Origin: a bacterium
GTDB lineage: Bacteria; Cyanobacteriota; Vampirovibrionia; Vampirovibrionales; Vampirovibrionaceae
Length of the DNA stretch: 64,000 nt
Direction: 5' to 3'
Assembly: GCA_030429585.1 (NCBI GenBank)
Contig: JAUIEU010000001.1
Coordinates: 1,235,994 to 1,299,993, forward strand
Shown here in pieces: positions 17,767 through 26,020 of this stretch; the first letter of the stretch is position 1; the number at the start of each line of letters is the position of its first letter. The notes beneath the pieces were generated by a model. That model searched no databases. It worked only from the letters and a program-made list of their open reading frames with translations, and had not been told where the DNA came from. The translations under genes and the position numbers were made by a program.

Positions 17767-18006
17767 ATGCCAAACCATGCCAACATACGGATACAGCCAG
17801 CCGCAGGCCCTAACCACCACACCCCAAAAACCGCCCGAGGCATTGGTATGGTGGAATATGCTGTTGTGGTAAGTGTGTTGGTACTAGCTGTTATGGCCAC
17901 CGCCAACAGCACCATCATGAAGGATTCGGTGAGGAATGTGTTTTTACAAAACACCAACCCAAGTGAACCCACCAGCAATGTGGTTCGCTCTTTTGGGCGG
18001 ATGTAA
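17767..18006 (+). CDS. Orphan Flp-type (type IVb) prepilin-like protein
   Basis: A 79-residue small protein. After a 25-residue hydrophilic leader ending in Arg-Gly comes IGMVEYAVVVSVLVLAVMATA, which fits the type IVb Flp signature of Gly, four residues, then Glu-Tyr at +5/+6, followed by a hydrophobic helix. A short polar tail follows. Flp pilins are cut by TadV/CpaA-type prepilin peptidase and built into tight-adherence pili. No other tad/cpa genes are in the window. The start at 17767 is the first ATG; the leader is longer than usual. Confidence 0.5.
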   Translation: MPNHANIRIQPAAGPNHHTPKTARGIGMVEYAVVVSVLVLAVMATANSTIMKDSVRNVFLQNTNPSEPTSNVVRSFGRM

Positions 18007-18100
18007 GGCCTAGCCTACCTGTAACAGCACCATAATGAAAACCAAAAACAACCATTAAAGTGGTACACTGGCAGGTGTTTGTTATTACTATACCCCCATT

Positions 18101-19042
18101 ATGCCTACCCCCACTACCGATATGGCCTACTTTAACGGCGGATTTACCCCCCTTGCCGAGGCCAACATCAACATTAAAACCCATGCCTTTTTGTATGGCA
18201 CCAGTATTTTCGAAGGTATCCGCGGGTACTACCGCGCCGAAACCAATGATATGGTGTTATTTAGGGCCAATTGCCACTACAAGCGCATGCTGGCCAACGC
18301 CAAAATATTTTACCTACAGCCAGCGCTCTCGTTAGATGACCTGTGCGCCATTACCACCGAGCTAATTACCCGTAACCAACCCCAAACCGATACCTATATT
18401 CGCCCCACCTTGTACAAAACCGGCGTTAATATTACCCCCCGCATGGATACCACCGATACCGCCTTTTGCCTATGGACCCACCCACTGGGCAACTACCTGG
18501 ATACCACCAAGGGCCTAAACGTGTGCGTAAGCAACTGGCGCCGTGTGGATGATAATGCCATCCCCCCCCGCACCAAGGCTGGCGGCGCTTATATGAACAC
18601 CGCCCTAATGGTAACCGATAGCCGCCAAATGGGCTTTGACGATGCCATTGCCCTAAACCACGACGGCACGGTAAGCGAGGGCAGCGCCATGAACCTGTTT
18701 TTAATTAGGGATAACACCCTAATTACCCCCGGCAATACGGACAATATTTTAGAAGGCATTACCCGCGATAGTATTATGGCCCTGGCCGCCAACGAACTGG
18801 GGCTAGCCACCCAGCAGCGCACCGTGGATAGAACCGAATTGTACATGGCAGATGAAGCCTTCTTTTGCGGGACAGGGGCACAGGTAGCCCCCATTGGCCA
18901 CATTGATAATCGCCCCGTAGGCGACGGCACCCCTGGCCCCATCGCTAAACAACTGCAAGCCCTGTATTTTAAGGCTGTGCACGGCCATTTACCCCAATAT
19001 CAACATTGGTGTACGGTAGTACCCTATACCGCTTCATCGTAA
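18101..19042 (+). CDS. ilvE: Branched-chain amino-acid aminotransferase
   Basis: Fold-type IV PLP aminotransferase of 313 residues for the last step of Leu, Ile and Val synthesis or the first of their breakdown. The N-terminal FNGGFTPLAEANI and GTSIFEGIRGYY, the PLP lysine in PRTKAGG (Lys159), EGSAMNLFLI, and the C-terminal DEAFFCGTGAQVAPI are family hallmarks. It begins an ilvE-mlaE-glyQ run on the plus strand, with nine bases to the next start. D-amino-acid or aminodeoxychorismate enzymes share the fold, but the EGI/GTGAQV pattern favours IlvE. Confidence 0.9.
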   Translation: MPTPTTDMAYFNGGFTPLAEANINIKTHAFLYGTSIFEGIRGYYRAETNDMVLFRANCHYKRMLANAKIFYLQPALSLDDLCAITTELITRNQPQTDTYIRPTLYKTGVNITPRMDTTDTAFCLWTHPLGNYLDTTKGLNVCVSNWRRVDDNAIPPRTKAGGAYMNTALMVTDSRQMGFDDAIALNHDGTVSEGSAMNLFLIRDNTLITPGNTDNILEGITRDSIMALAANELGLATQQRTVDRTELYMADEAFFCGTGAQVAPIGHIDNRPVGDGTPGPIAKQLQALYFKAVHGHLPQYQHWCTVVPYTASS

Positions 19043-19051
19043 CAGGTACTT

Positions 19052-19840
19052 ATGACCACTGCGTCCACCTCGTCGCCTTCTATTATTGCCACCGGCCTTG
19101 CCCTTATGGGCAGCACGGTTATTAACGCACGGCAAGTATTTGGCGCCTTACTCAAAGGCAAACTCCACGTGCCCCAGGCCATCCAACAGGCATCGTCTAT
19201 GGGCGTGGATGCCGCCCCCATGGCCCTGCTGATTTGCCTAACGGCAGGTTCGGTCATTTCGCTGCAAGTTACCTTGCGGTTTATCCAAACAGGGGCAAAT
19301 GATTATGTTGGCGGGCTCGTCACCTTAGCGCTTGTGCGAGAAATTGGCCCCATGTTTACCGCCCTCGCTATCGCCTGCCGAAACGGTACCGCCATGGCCG
19401 CCGAACTCGGCAACATGTCAGTAAGCGAACAACTCGATGCCCTGCGGATGCTCCACATTAACCCCGTGCGGTATTTACTGGCCCCCCGTGTGGTGGGCAG
19501 TGTGCTGGCCCTACCTCTAGTGGCCGCCCTAGCCACCCTGGTGGCCGTGTTTGGCGGCATGATGGTAGCCCAGGTGGTAGGCGATTTGCATTACTGGAAG
19601 TTCATCGATTCCATTTGGATTATGCTGCGCCCTTACGACATCCAAATGGCGTTTATTAAGTCCTTGGTGTTTGGCACCTTAATTAGCCTAATATGTGGCA
19701 CCATTGGCCTGCATACCCGCGGCGGGGCACCCCAAGTAGGCCAAGCCTGCCGCTATGCCGCTATTTGGAGCGCCATTGTGCTGATCATCACCGATTTTTT
19801 CCTGTCCCTATTCATGTTTAGCGATGTTAGCCCCTTTTAA
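19052..19840 (+). CDS. mlaE: MlaE-type ABC transporter permease
   Basis: A 262-residue membrane permease of the MlaE/TGD1 family, the inner-membrane subunit of transporters moving phospholipids or other lipids between membranes. Typical motifs are the loop LREIGPMFTALAIACRNGTA, MAAELGNMSVSEQLDALRML, and about five hydrophobic segments including LVAALATLVAVFGGMMV. The matching ATPase (mlaF) and MCE protein (mlaD) are not in the window. It starts nine bases after ilvE and is probably co-transcribed. Confidence 0.9.
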   Translation: MTTASTSSPSIIATGLALMGSTVINARQVFGALLKGKLHVPQAIQQASSMGVDAAPMALLICLTAGSVISLQVTLRFIQTGANDYVGGLVTLALVREIGPMFTALAIACRNGTAMAAELGNMSVSEQLDALRMLHINPVRYLLAPRVVGSVLALPLVAALATLVAVFGGMMVAQVVGDLHYWKFIDSIWIMLRPYDIQMAFIKSLVFGTLISLICGTIGLHTRGGAPQVGQACRYAAIWSAIVLIITDFFLSLFMFSDVSPF

Positions 19841-19865
19841 ACGCGCCTATCGCCATCATTTTGCG

Positions 19866-19871
19866 TATAAT
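19866..19871 (+). promoter_or_regulatory. Candidate -10 element before glyQ
   Basis: A perfect TATAAT lies 46 bases before the glyQ ATG, in the gap after mlaE. No good -35 is seen 16-18 bases upstream. It would let glyQ be transcribed independently of ilvE-mlaE. Confidence 0.35.
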
Positions 19872-19916
19872 AGTAGGCCTTTCCAACGTTAGTTTAACGA
19901 AGCGAGCACAATTGCC

Positions 19917-20810
19917 ATGGCGGGCCTCACTTTTCAGCAAATGATTGAACAACTGAACCATTACTGGGCCCAGCAAGGCTGCGCCGTAATGATGCCCTAC
20001 GACACGGAAAAAGGCGCCAGCACCATGAACCCCGCCACCTTTTTGCGGGTACTGGGCCCCGAGCCATGGAAACTAGCCAATGTGGAGCCCTGCCGACGCC
20101 CCACCGATGGCCGCTACGGCGAAAACCCCAACCGGCTTCAGCATTATTTTCAGTACCAAGTTATTTTAAAACCCAGCCCAGATAACGTGCAGGACTTGTA
20201 CTTACAAAGCTTAGAAGCCCTGGGCATTGACCTGCGCGCCCACGATGTACGCTTTGTGGAAGATAATTGGGAATCGCCCACGTTGGGGGCCTGGGGCACC
20301 GGCTGGGAAGTATGGCTAGACGGCATGGAGATTACCCAGTTTACCTATTTTCAGCAAGCCGGCGGGCTAGAGCTAAAACCCGTTAGCGTGGAGCTAACCT
20401 ACGGCATAGAACGCATTGCCATGTACCTGCAAAATGTAGATAGCGTGTACGATATCCGCTGGAATGAAAGCCTGAGCTACGGCGATTTGTACCTACAAAA
20501 TGAAATTCAGCAATCCACCTACAATTTTGAAGTAAGCGATGCCACGCGCCTGACCGCTGCCTTTGATTTATACAGCGATGAAGTAGCCACCTGCCTAGGC
20601 AAAGAGCTGGTGCTACCCGCCTACGATTATGTGCTGAAATGCAGCCATACCTTTAACTTGCTGGATGCCCGCGGGGTGATTAGCAAGGATGAACGCACTC
20701 AATACATTTTACGCATCCGCCGATTAGCGGAAAAAGTAGCCCACGCCTACGTCGCCCAACGAGAAGCACTGGGTTACCCGTTGCTTAAAAAAGACGCTGT
20801 GCCTGCTTAA
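19917..20810 (+). CDS. glyQ: Glycyl-tRNA synthetase alpha subunit
   Basis: Catalytic alpha subunit of the bacterial alpha2beta2 glycyl-tRNA synthetase, 297 residues as usual. The start [17 protein letters not shown], the motif-2 region [29 protein letters not shown], and the [19 protein letters not shown] end are diagnostic. The beta subunit gene glyS is not adjacent or elsewhere in the window, so the subunits are encoded apart. Confidence 0.97.
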   Translation: MAGLTFQQMIEQLNHYWAQQGCAVMMPYDTEKGASTMNPATFLRVLGPEPWKLANVEPCRRPTDGRYGENPNRLQHYFQYQVILKPSPDNVQDLYLQSLEALGIDLRAHDVRFVEDNWESPTLGAWGTGWEVWLDGMEITQFTYFQQAGGLELKPVSVELTYGIERIAMYLQNVDSVYDIRWNESLSYGDLYLQNEIQQSTYNFEVSDATRLTAAFDLYSDEVATCLGKELVLPAYDYVLKCSHTFNLLDARGVISKDERTQYILRIRRLAEKVAHAYVAQREALGYPLLKKDAVPA

Positions 20811-20823
20811 CAAAAACTGGCGA

Positions 20824-22248
20824 TTACTTTTTCAACTCGTCTACAATGGCTGTCATATCATCCAAAAAGGCAAACAGCTCTGGCTGGGTTTTAGGCGTTA
20901 CAAAGCCTTCCGCCGGGAATCCAGCCTCCGCATAACGCTTAAAGGTGGCTTCACCTGAGGCATCGTTTTTAGCATCCAGCTTAGAGGTTCCCACCCGAAG
21001 CCCCAGGCTATCCTTTGGCAAGCCCATATCCGAACCCGCAATGGCCACAATGCCTTTTTTCTCATACAGGTACTGTTGCAAGTCTGCGCTGGTTTTAACA
21101 CCTACTTTCGCTAACTGTGGGCGCAAAGGTTCAAAATCCACATATAAAAAGTAACCCGCATCCGGTTTGGGTACTTCTAGGCCTAGTTTTGTAAGCCCCT
21201 GTTGCACAGTATGCATGCGTTGGGCATGCAGGGCAGTTACCCGTTGCACATGCTCCTGAATATCCGAGCTTTCAAAGTAATTCATTAGGGCACTTTGGGC
21301 AGGCGAGTTCGTCATACTACCCAGCCCTTCTTGGTAGCGGTTTAGGTGGTCTCGCAACGCCTCACCATCGTTGGTCTCTGGAAAGATTGTCCACCCAATT
21401 CGCCAACCTGGCATGCTGGCCTCTTTACTCGGGCCACTAATCAACATCGTCCCTTCAGGGTAAAAATCGCGCACACTGTGGAATTCGGTGCCAGGATAAA
21501 GCAAGTTTCTATAAATTTCATCGCTAATCACCGTCAAGCCTTCTTTCCGGCACACGTCTGCAATCTCTTGGCATTGTTGTTTCGTATACTGCCCACCGGT
21601 TGGGTTATGAGGGTTGGTTAGTGCTAATATTTTAGGGTCTTGGCCAGCCGCTTTAGCCTGTTGAATAGCAGCCTGAATAGTTTTTGGTGTGGGGATATAG
21701 TTGTTTTCTTTAGATACAGCCACCCAAGTATGCTTTTTATTACTACTGGCCACCATCGGTTCAAACATATACCAACTTGGGGCAGGGATTAAAATATCCC
21801 CTTTTACCGCATTAAACAGATTAGATGCCGCCGCATAGGTACCTGCCGAAATAAGCACATTTTCTGGCTTTATGGTTGTCTTATCATCGCTATACGCCTT
21901 AGCGATAACGGCCTTCGCCTGAAGTTCACCGGTAAAATCGTTTAAATAATGGCGATTGGCAGAATGAAATGCACTTAAAAAAGCCTTAGGCGTTGGAAAC
22001 ATATTTTCCCCAGAGGTCATATCTTTTAACCCTTGCCACTCTGGATTGGCAGCATTAATACTTGTTTTTAAGGCCTTTGTTACCACCGGGCCACTATAAG
22101 GTATCTCAAAGCGGGGTTCTAGTGCTTTGCCAAAGCTCACTGTATCTTGTTGGGCAAATTGCCGCCAGGTAATAGGTTTTTGTACTTGGGGCTTACCCGA
22201 CAATAGCACTGCTAAGTTATGCACGTTACCCTGTGCTGAAATTACCAT
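20824..22248 (-). CDS. PLP-dependent class I/II aminotransferase with N-terminal extension
   Basis: A 474-residue fold-type I aminotransferase. Motifs: LTNPHNPTGGQY, SDEIYRNLLYPG, the Schiff-base lysine in SGPSKEASMPGWR (Lys275), and a C-terminal LGLRVGTS. Roughly 40 residues precede the conserved core, including DTVSFGKAL. The C-terminal TPKTQPELF matches TPDTSPELF of the aminotransferase at 2245-3690, marking them as paralogues of about 25 % visible similarity. The ATG at 22248 has AGAGGG seven bases upstream; a GTG at 22287 is weaker. Substrate not determinable. Confidence 0.85.
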   Translation of the reverse strand: MVISAQGNVHNLAVLLSGKPQVQKPITWRQFAQQDTVSFGKALEPRFEIPYSGPVVTKALKTSINAANPEWQGLKDMTSGENMFPTPKAFLSAFHSANRHYLNDFTGELQAKAVIAKAYSDDKTTIKPENVLISAGTYAAASNLFNAVKGDILIPAPSWYMFEPMVASSNKKHTWVAVSKENNYIPTPKTIQAAIQQAKAAGQDPKILALTNPHNPTGGQYTKQQCQEIADVCRKEGLTVISDEIYRNLLYPGTEFHSVRDFYPEGTMLISGPSKEASMPGWRIGWTIFPETNDGEALRDHLNRYQEGLGSMTNSPAQSALMNYFESSDIQEHVQRVTALHAQRMHTVQQGLTKLGLEVPKPDAGYFLYVDFEPLRPQLAKVGVKTSADLQQYLYEKKGIVAIAGSDMGLPKDSLGLRVGTSKLDAKNDASGEATFKRYAEAGFPAEGFVTPKTQPELFAFLDDMTAIVDELKK

Positions 22249-22423
22249 GTATTTACCCTCTTTAAAGAATATAGATTCTATCGACACATCAATCTTAAAA
22301 ACCTGCTCATTATTTATAATTGCTTAGTAGTATCCACATTTAAGTCTAAATCCTTCCTTAAGAGGTGGTCGAAAAGGGGGGTCCTTTGGCATAATAAACA
22401 GGTTGATACAAGGAGCCCCTTAA

Positions 22424-23545
22424 ATGGCGGCACCTGAAAGCCCCTTTACTCCACCCAACCAACTCGGCCTACCCCTGCAACAGTGGCCGCTACTGGCCAT
22501 GGATAAACATAGCCTGGCCATTGGGTGGTGCAGCCCAGCCCTTGCCGGCATTAAACAGGGTGCCTCCTTTAAACAGAGTATTGCCTTGGAGGCCACCGCC
22601 CCAGATATGGCCACCATTACCACCCCCACCGAGTGGTTTACCGGCACCCTGGCCCACAACCAACAACCCATATTATGCCGCTTGTGGCCAGGTACCGACA
22701 ACGACGGGCTTTTATGGGCCATGGTAATTCCAGCGCCGGAATCAGAAGACGCCGCCGATATTGCCGACCTGCAAAAGCGCCACCAAGATTTTGTGAGCGT
22801 GGTTAGCCATGAGTTTCGCACCCCCCTTACCAGCATTAAAGGCTTTGCCGATACTTTATTACGCTACAGCGATAACCTAAAGCCCGAGCAACGCACTAAA
22901 TTTATCACCACCATTAAAGAGCAAGCCGACCGCCTAACCCGCATGGTAGAAAACCTGCTAACCGTTAGCAAACTGGGCGAGGGTACCGTGCAAGTGGAAT
23001 GCCGCACCCTGCCGCTAGCCCCCATGCTCGAACGCGTTATTGAAAATATTAAGGCCAAGGCCAGCCAAGACCCCCTATACGCAAACCGTACAATTGCCCT
23101 ACACACCCCAGATACCATTACCGCCAGTTGGGCAGACCCCGATAAACTAGAGCAAGTGCTTACCAATATTATTGATAATGCCGTAAAGTACGCCTACACC
23201 AACACAGAAGTGGCGGTGAATGTATCTGAAGCGGATGACGGCGACATGTTGCACGTGGCCGTTACCAACAATGGCGATGGCATTGGCAAAGACCAACTGC
23301 CTAAAATCTTTAAGCGCTTTAGCCGGGCGGATAACCCCCTAACCCGCCAGGTAGAAGGTACCGGGCTGGGCCTATACATTACCCGAAACCTGATTACCGC
23401 CATGAACGGCGATATTACCGTCGATAGCACCCCCAACCAATCCACCACCTTTACCATCCACATCCCGGCCGCCACTGCCCAACGCCAAGCCGATTGGCAC
23501 AAGCAGCGCGAAGCCGACGATGCTAACGACGAAGGCGCTGAATAA
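22424..23545 (+). CDS. Soluble sensor histidine kinase
   Basis: A 373-residue histidine kinase without any membrane span, so it senses a cytoplasmic or peripheral signal. Residues 1-115 form an unrecognised, possibly PAS-like input domain. The H-box VVSHEFRTPLTSIKG holds the phospho-accepting His129; the ATPase part has the N-box NIIDNAVKYA near 248, GDGIGKDQLPKIFKRF, and GTGLGLYI near 312. The sequence AAGGAG sits eight bases before the ATG. Its stop is two bases before the start of a response regulator, so they form a two-component pair. Confidence 0.92.
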   Translation: MAAPESPFTPPNQLGLPLQQWPLLAMDKHSLAIGWCSPALAGIKQGASFKQSIALEATAPDMATITTPTEWFTGTLAHNQQPILCRLWPGTDNDGLLWAMVIPAPESEDAADIADLQKRHQDFVSVVSHEFRTPLTSIKGFADTLLRYSDNLKPEQRTKFITTIKEQADRLTRMVENLLTVSKLGEGTVQVECRTLPLAPMLERVIENIKAKASQDPLYANRTIALHTPDTITASWADPDKLEQVLTNIIDNAVKYAYTNTEVAVNVSEADDGDMLHVAVTNNGDGIGKDQLPKIFKRFSRADNPLTRQVEGTGLGLYITRNLITAMNGDITVDSTPNQSTTFTIHIPAATAQRQADWHKQREADDANDEGAE

Positions 23546-23547
23546 CC

Positions 23548-24954
23548 ATGAGTGCCCAGGTAATGATGTTGGTTGGCCGACCGCCCTCATGGGCGGAAGA
23601 TTTGGTGGAGCTGATTGGGCAAGAGCCCTACGTGGATTGCTTGCCCGTAGAAACCCTGGCCGATGCACGCCAATTTTTAGACATCATCTTACCCGACCTT
23701 ATTTTGGTGTATGCCGATGGTTTGGTAAACCCAGACGACACCGGTAGCGAACTACTAACACAGGATGACGCCGAGCCCCAGGTGGTGGATTTTTGCAAAC
23801 AACTGCGTCAATCCCCCCACCTAAGCACGGAAAAACACCGCCCCATCATCATCATCCACAGCGAAAATACCACCGAGCAAACCCGCCTACGCTACATGAT
23901 TGAAGGGGCTGACGACACCCTAAACCAAGCCATGAGCGTGGAAGAGCTACGCGTGCGATTACTGGTACAAATTCGCCGCAACTTAGAGATGCTCTCTAAC
24001 CCTGTTACGCGCCTACCCAACCTGGATATTGCCAACCGTGTTTTACAACGCTGGATAAACCTATACGCCATTGAACCAGAACGCACCTGGGCCCTTGGGC
24101 TAATTCGGGTAGACAACCTAAACGTGTACGAAGAAGTATACGGCGAAATGGCGACCGGCCAAGTACTCAGCACCATTACCCAACTGCTGGCCGGGCTGGT
24201 TCATCCGCCGGATTTTTTAGGCCATGCCACCGAAACCAACACCTTAATTATGATTACCCCGGCTAAAAAAATAGAACGCGTGGCCCAACTACTGTGCCGC
24301 CAGTTTGAAGAAGCCGCCCCCCAGTTTTATTCCGCCACAGACCGGAAGCGTGGGTATTTAGTCGCCCAAGATGATTACCGAGTCAGCCGCCGGGTGCCCT
24401 TAATGAGCTTAAGCATGGGGTTGGTACACCACGCCGGGCAAGCCTACACCAATTACAAACAGGCCTTTGCAGAAGCCACCCACCTGGCCAGCCTAGCCCA
24501 GCGCAGTGTTAGTAACAATTGGATTAGCGAAACCGCCAAACTGGCGGGCAACACGGATAACACCGCCATACCCACCAAAGAGACCCCCCACGTGCTAGTA
24601 GTAGAGCCTGATGACGCCCTTGCCTTTTTGCTGCAAAGCACCCTAGAGATGCAGGGCTTTACCGTGGATTGGGCCCAAAACGCCCCCAAGGCATTAGAAT
24701 ACGCTACCGCCACACCGCCCACCTTGGTGCTAATGGATGTGGTGTTAGAAGGCGGCACCGCCCATGATGACGCCCCAGAAGGTTGGCAGTTATGCCAAAC
24801 CCTAAAAACCGTGCACCCCGCCGCCACCGTAATTATGCTGGCCACCATCCACGATAGGCATAAGGCCATGCAAAGCGGTGCGGATATTTACCTACCCAAA
24901 CCCTTCGAGCTCATCGCCCTACTCAACACCGTAGACCAAATCACCAACGCCTAA
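23548..24954 (+). CDS. Response regulator with REC-like, degenerate GGDEF and REC domains
   Basis: A 468-residue partner of the upstream kinase. Residues 1-145 resemble a receiver fold but the usual acidic cluster and phospho-Asp are not clear. Residues about 150-330 resemble a diguanylate-cyclase fold (NPVTRLPNLDIANRVL, RVDNLNVYEEVYG) but the GGDEF signature is replaced by ATETN, so c-di-GMP synthesis is unlikely. Residues 345-468 form a good receiver: HVLVVEPDDA, phospho-Asp397 in LVLMDVVL, and Lys451 in LPKPFE. No DNA-binding domain is present, so output is probably by protein contact. Confidence 0.85.
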   Translation: MSAQVMMLVGRPPSWAEDLVELIGQEPYVDCLPVETLADARQFLDIILPDLILVYADGLVNPDDTGSELLTQDDAEPQVVDFCKQLRQSPHLSTEKHRPIIIIHSENTTEQTRLRYMIEGADDTLNQAMSVEELRVRLLVQIRRNLEMLSNPVTRLPNLDIANRVLQRWINLYAIEPERTWALGLIRVDNLNVYEEVYGEMATGQVLSTITQLLAGLVHPPDFLGHATETNTLIMITPAKKIERVAQLLCRQFEEAAPQFYSATDRKRGYLVAQDDYRVSRRVPLMSLSMGLVHHAGQAYTNYKQAFAEATHLASLAQRSVSNNWISETAKLAGNTDNTAIPTKETPHVLVVEPDDALAFLLQSTLEMQGFTVDWAQNAPKALEYATATPPTLVLMDVVLEGGTAHDDAPEGWQLCQTLKTVHPAATVIMLATIHDRHKAMQSGADIYLPKPFELIALLNTVDQITNA

Positions 24955-24969
24955 CAATTTTAAAGGCTA

Positions 24970-25407
24970 CTATTTAAGAATAGCTCCATATTTCTCCGTA
25001 AACTCTAGTATAGGGTCTATCAATTTATCCGGCTGTAAATCAACATCCTTTGTTTGTCCAACAAAAGCCGGTAATGACGCAGTCGCCGTAAGTTTAACGT
25101 CATTTTGGTAAGCCCAGTTTCTTAACGTATTATGCTTAATAACTAAATCTTGTAGCTTCCAATTTTTCATTTTCTCTCTCTTATCACCCCGAATTTTTTC
25201 AACCGCAGCTAAAACTCGATATATTTTTGACGGAACATTAATTTTCTCAATTTCTAAAGTTTTAAGGGTAGATTTACCTTTAAAGGAATCACCTTGATAA
25301 CCAGGCACGCCAGGCTGTAACCAATCAATAAGCCCTGCATCTCGCATTCGTCTACGGTTACTCTTTCCAGAAAACCCAACCATAGAAGTCATCATTGCCG
25401 TTATCAT
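24970..25407 (-). CDS. Unrecognised small basic protein
   Basis: A 145-residue protein of unknown function, A+T-rich compared with its neighbours. It contains a basic stretch (GKSNRRRMRDAG) after a MVGFSG segment, a helical middle (SKIYRVLAAVEKIRGDKREK) and a C-terminal helix. No signal peptide or known motif is visible. The ATG at 25407 has GGAAGGGAA about ten bases upstream; a GTG at 25458 is less likely. It is convergent with the response regulator, 15 bases from its stop. Confidence 0.5.
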   Translation of the reverse strand: MITAMMTSMVGFSGKSNRRRMRDAGLIDWLQPGVPGYQGDSFKGKSTLKTLEIEKINVPSKIYRVLAAVEKIRGDKREKMKNWKLQDLVIKHNTLRNWAYQNDVKLTATASLPAFVGQTKDVDLQPDKLIDPILEFTEKYGAILK

Positions 25408-25516
25408 AAACTTATTCCCTTCCAAACAACATTTAAAGCCTTTCACCCTTAAACACACCTCAATAACGGTAATTGCTTAACGGAATTAAAGAAGATTTGG
25501 TTTTAAAAGAAACCTC

Positions 25517-25906
25517 TTACCGAACAGCCTGCTCTAGGGCAGCGCTAATACCGGCCAACAAGGCCGCAGGGGCGTTCAACAGTTGAGTTATGGCCGCCAT
25601 AACAGGGCCAGGGTTTATGCCCGCCGCTGTTAGCGCAGTTGCCATAGCGCCCGCAGCCCCATTGCCCAACCCAGCCATAAACTGGCTAGCATCCCCAAAA
25701 GAGTGGCCCAGGCTAGCCACCACATCAATCATCATCGTGCGCGTGTGGGGCAAGGCCATTTGGTCGGCATGCTGGTATGCCCCTTGCAAGGTAGTGGTAT
25801 CCACCCCTGGCACCGCCCAAGCGCCCGGGTGGTAGAGCATCTCTAGCGCCACCACTGCGCTAAACACAGCCACCACAAACAAAGCAAAGGATAAAAAAGT
25901 ACGCAT
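25517..25906 (-). CDS. Small protein with one N-terminal membrane segment
   Basis: A 129-residue protein unlike families I know. A hydrophobic segment MRTFLSFALFVVAVFSAVVA at the extreme N-terminus is a membrane anchor or signal peptide. The rest is rich in Ala and Gly with amphipathic helices (GAAGAMATALTAAGINPG, PAALLAGISAALEQAVR). The ATG at 25906 is chosen because the upstream frame begins with TTG and would bury the hydrophobic start. It lies downstream of gyrA on the same strand across about 115 bases. Confidence 0.55.
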   Translation of the reverse strand: MRTFLSFALFVVAVFSAVVALEMLYHPGAWAVPGVDTTTLQGAYQHADQMALPHTRTMMIDVVASLGHSFGDASQFMAGLGNGAAGAMATALTAAGINPGPVMAAITQLLNAPAALLAGISAALEQAVR

Positions 25907-26020
25907 AACGGCTCGCCATAATAAAAAAGGGTTTACCCTCAGTATCGGCCTAGCAGCCAAGCGCTAAACACACTATTGCCATACTGTTACATGCAAAAAG
26001 CCAATTAAAAATGGCCGCTA

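Noticed and set aside
19841-20823. glyS next to glyQ
   Set aside because: The gene after glyQ is a convergent aminotransferase; no beta-subunit sequence is seen.
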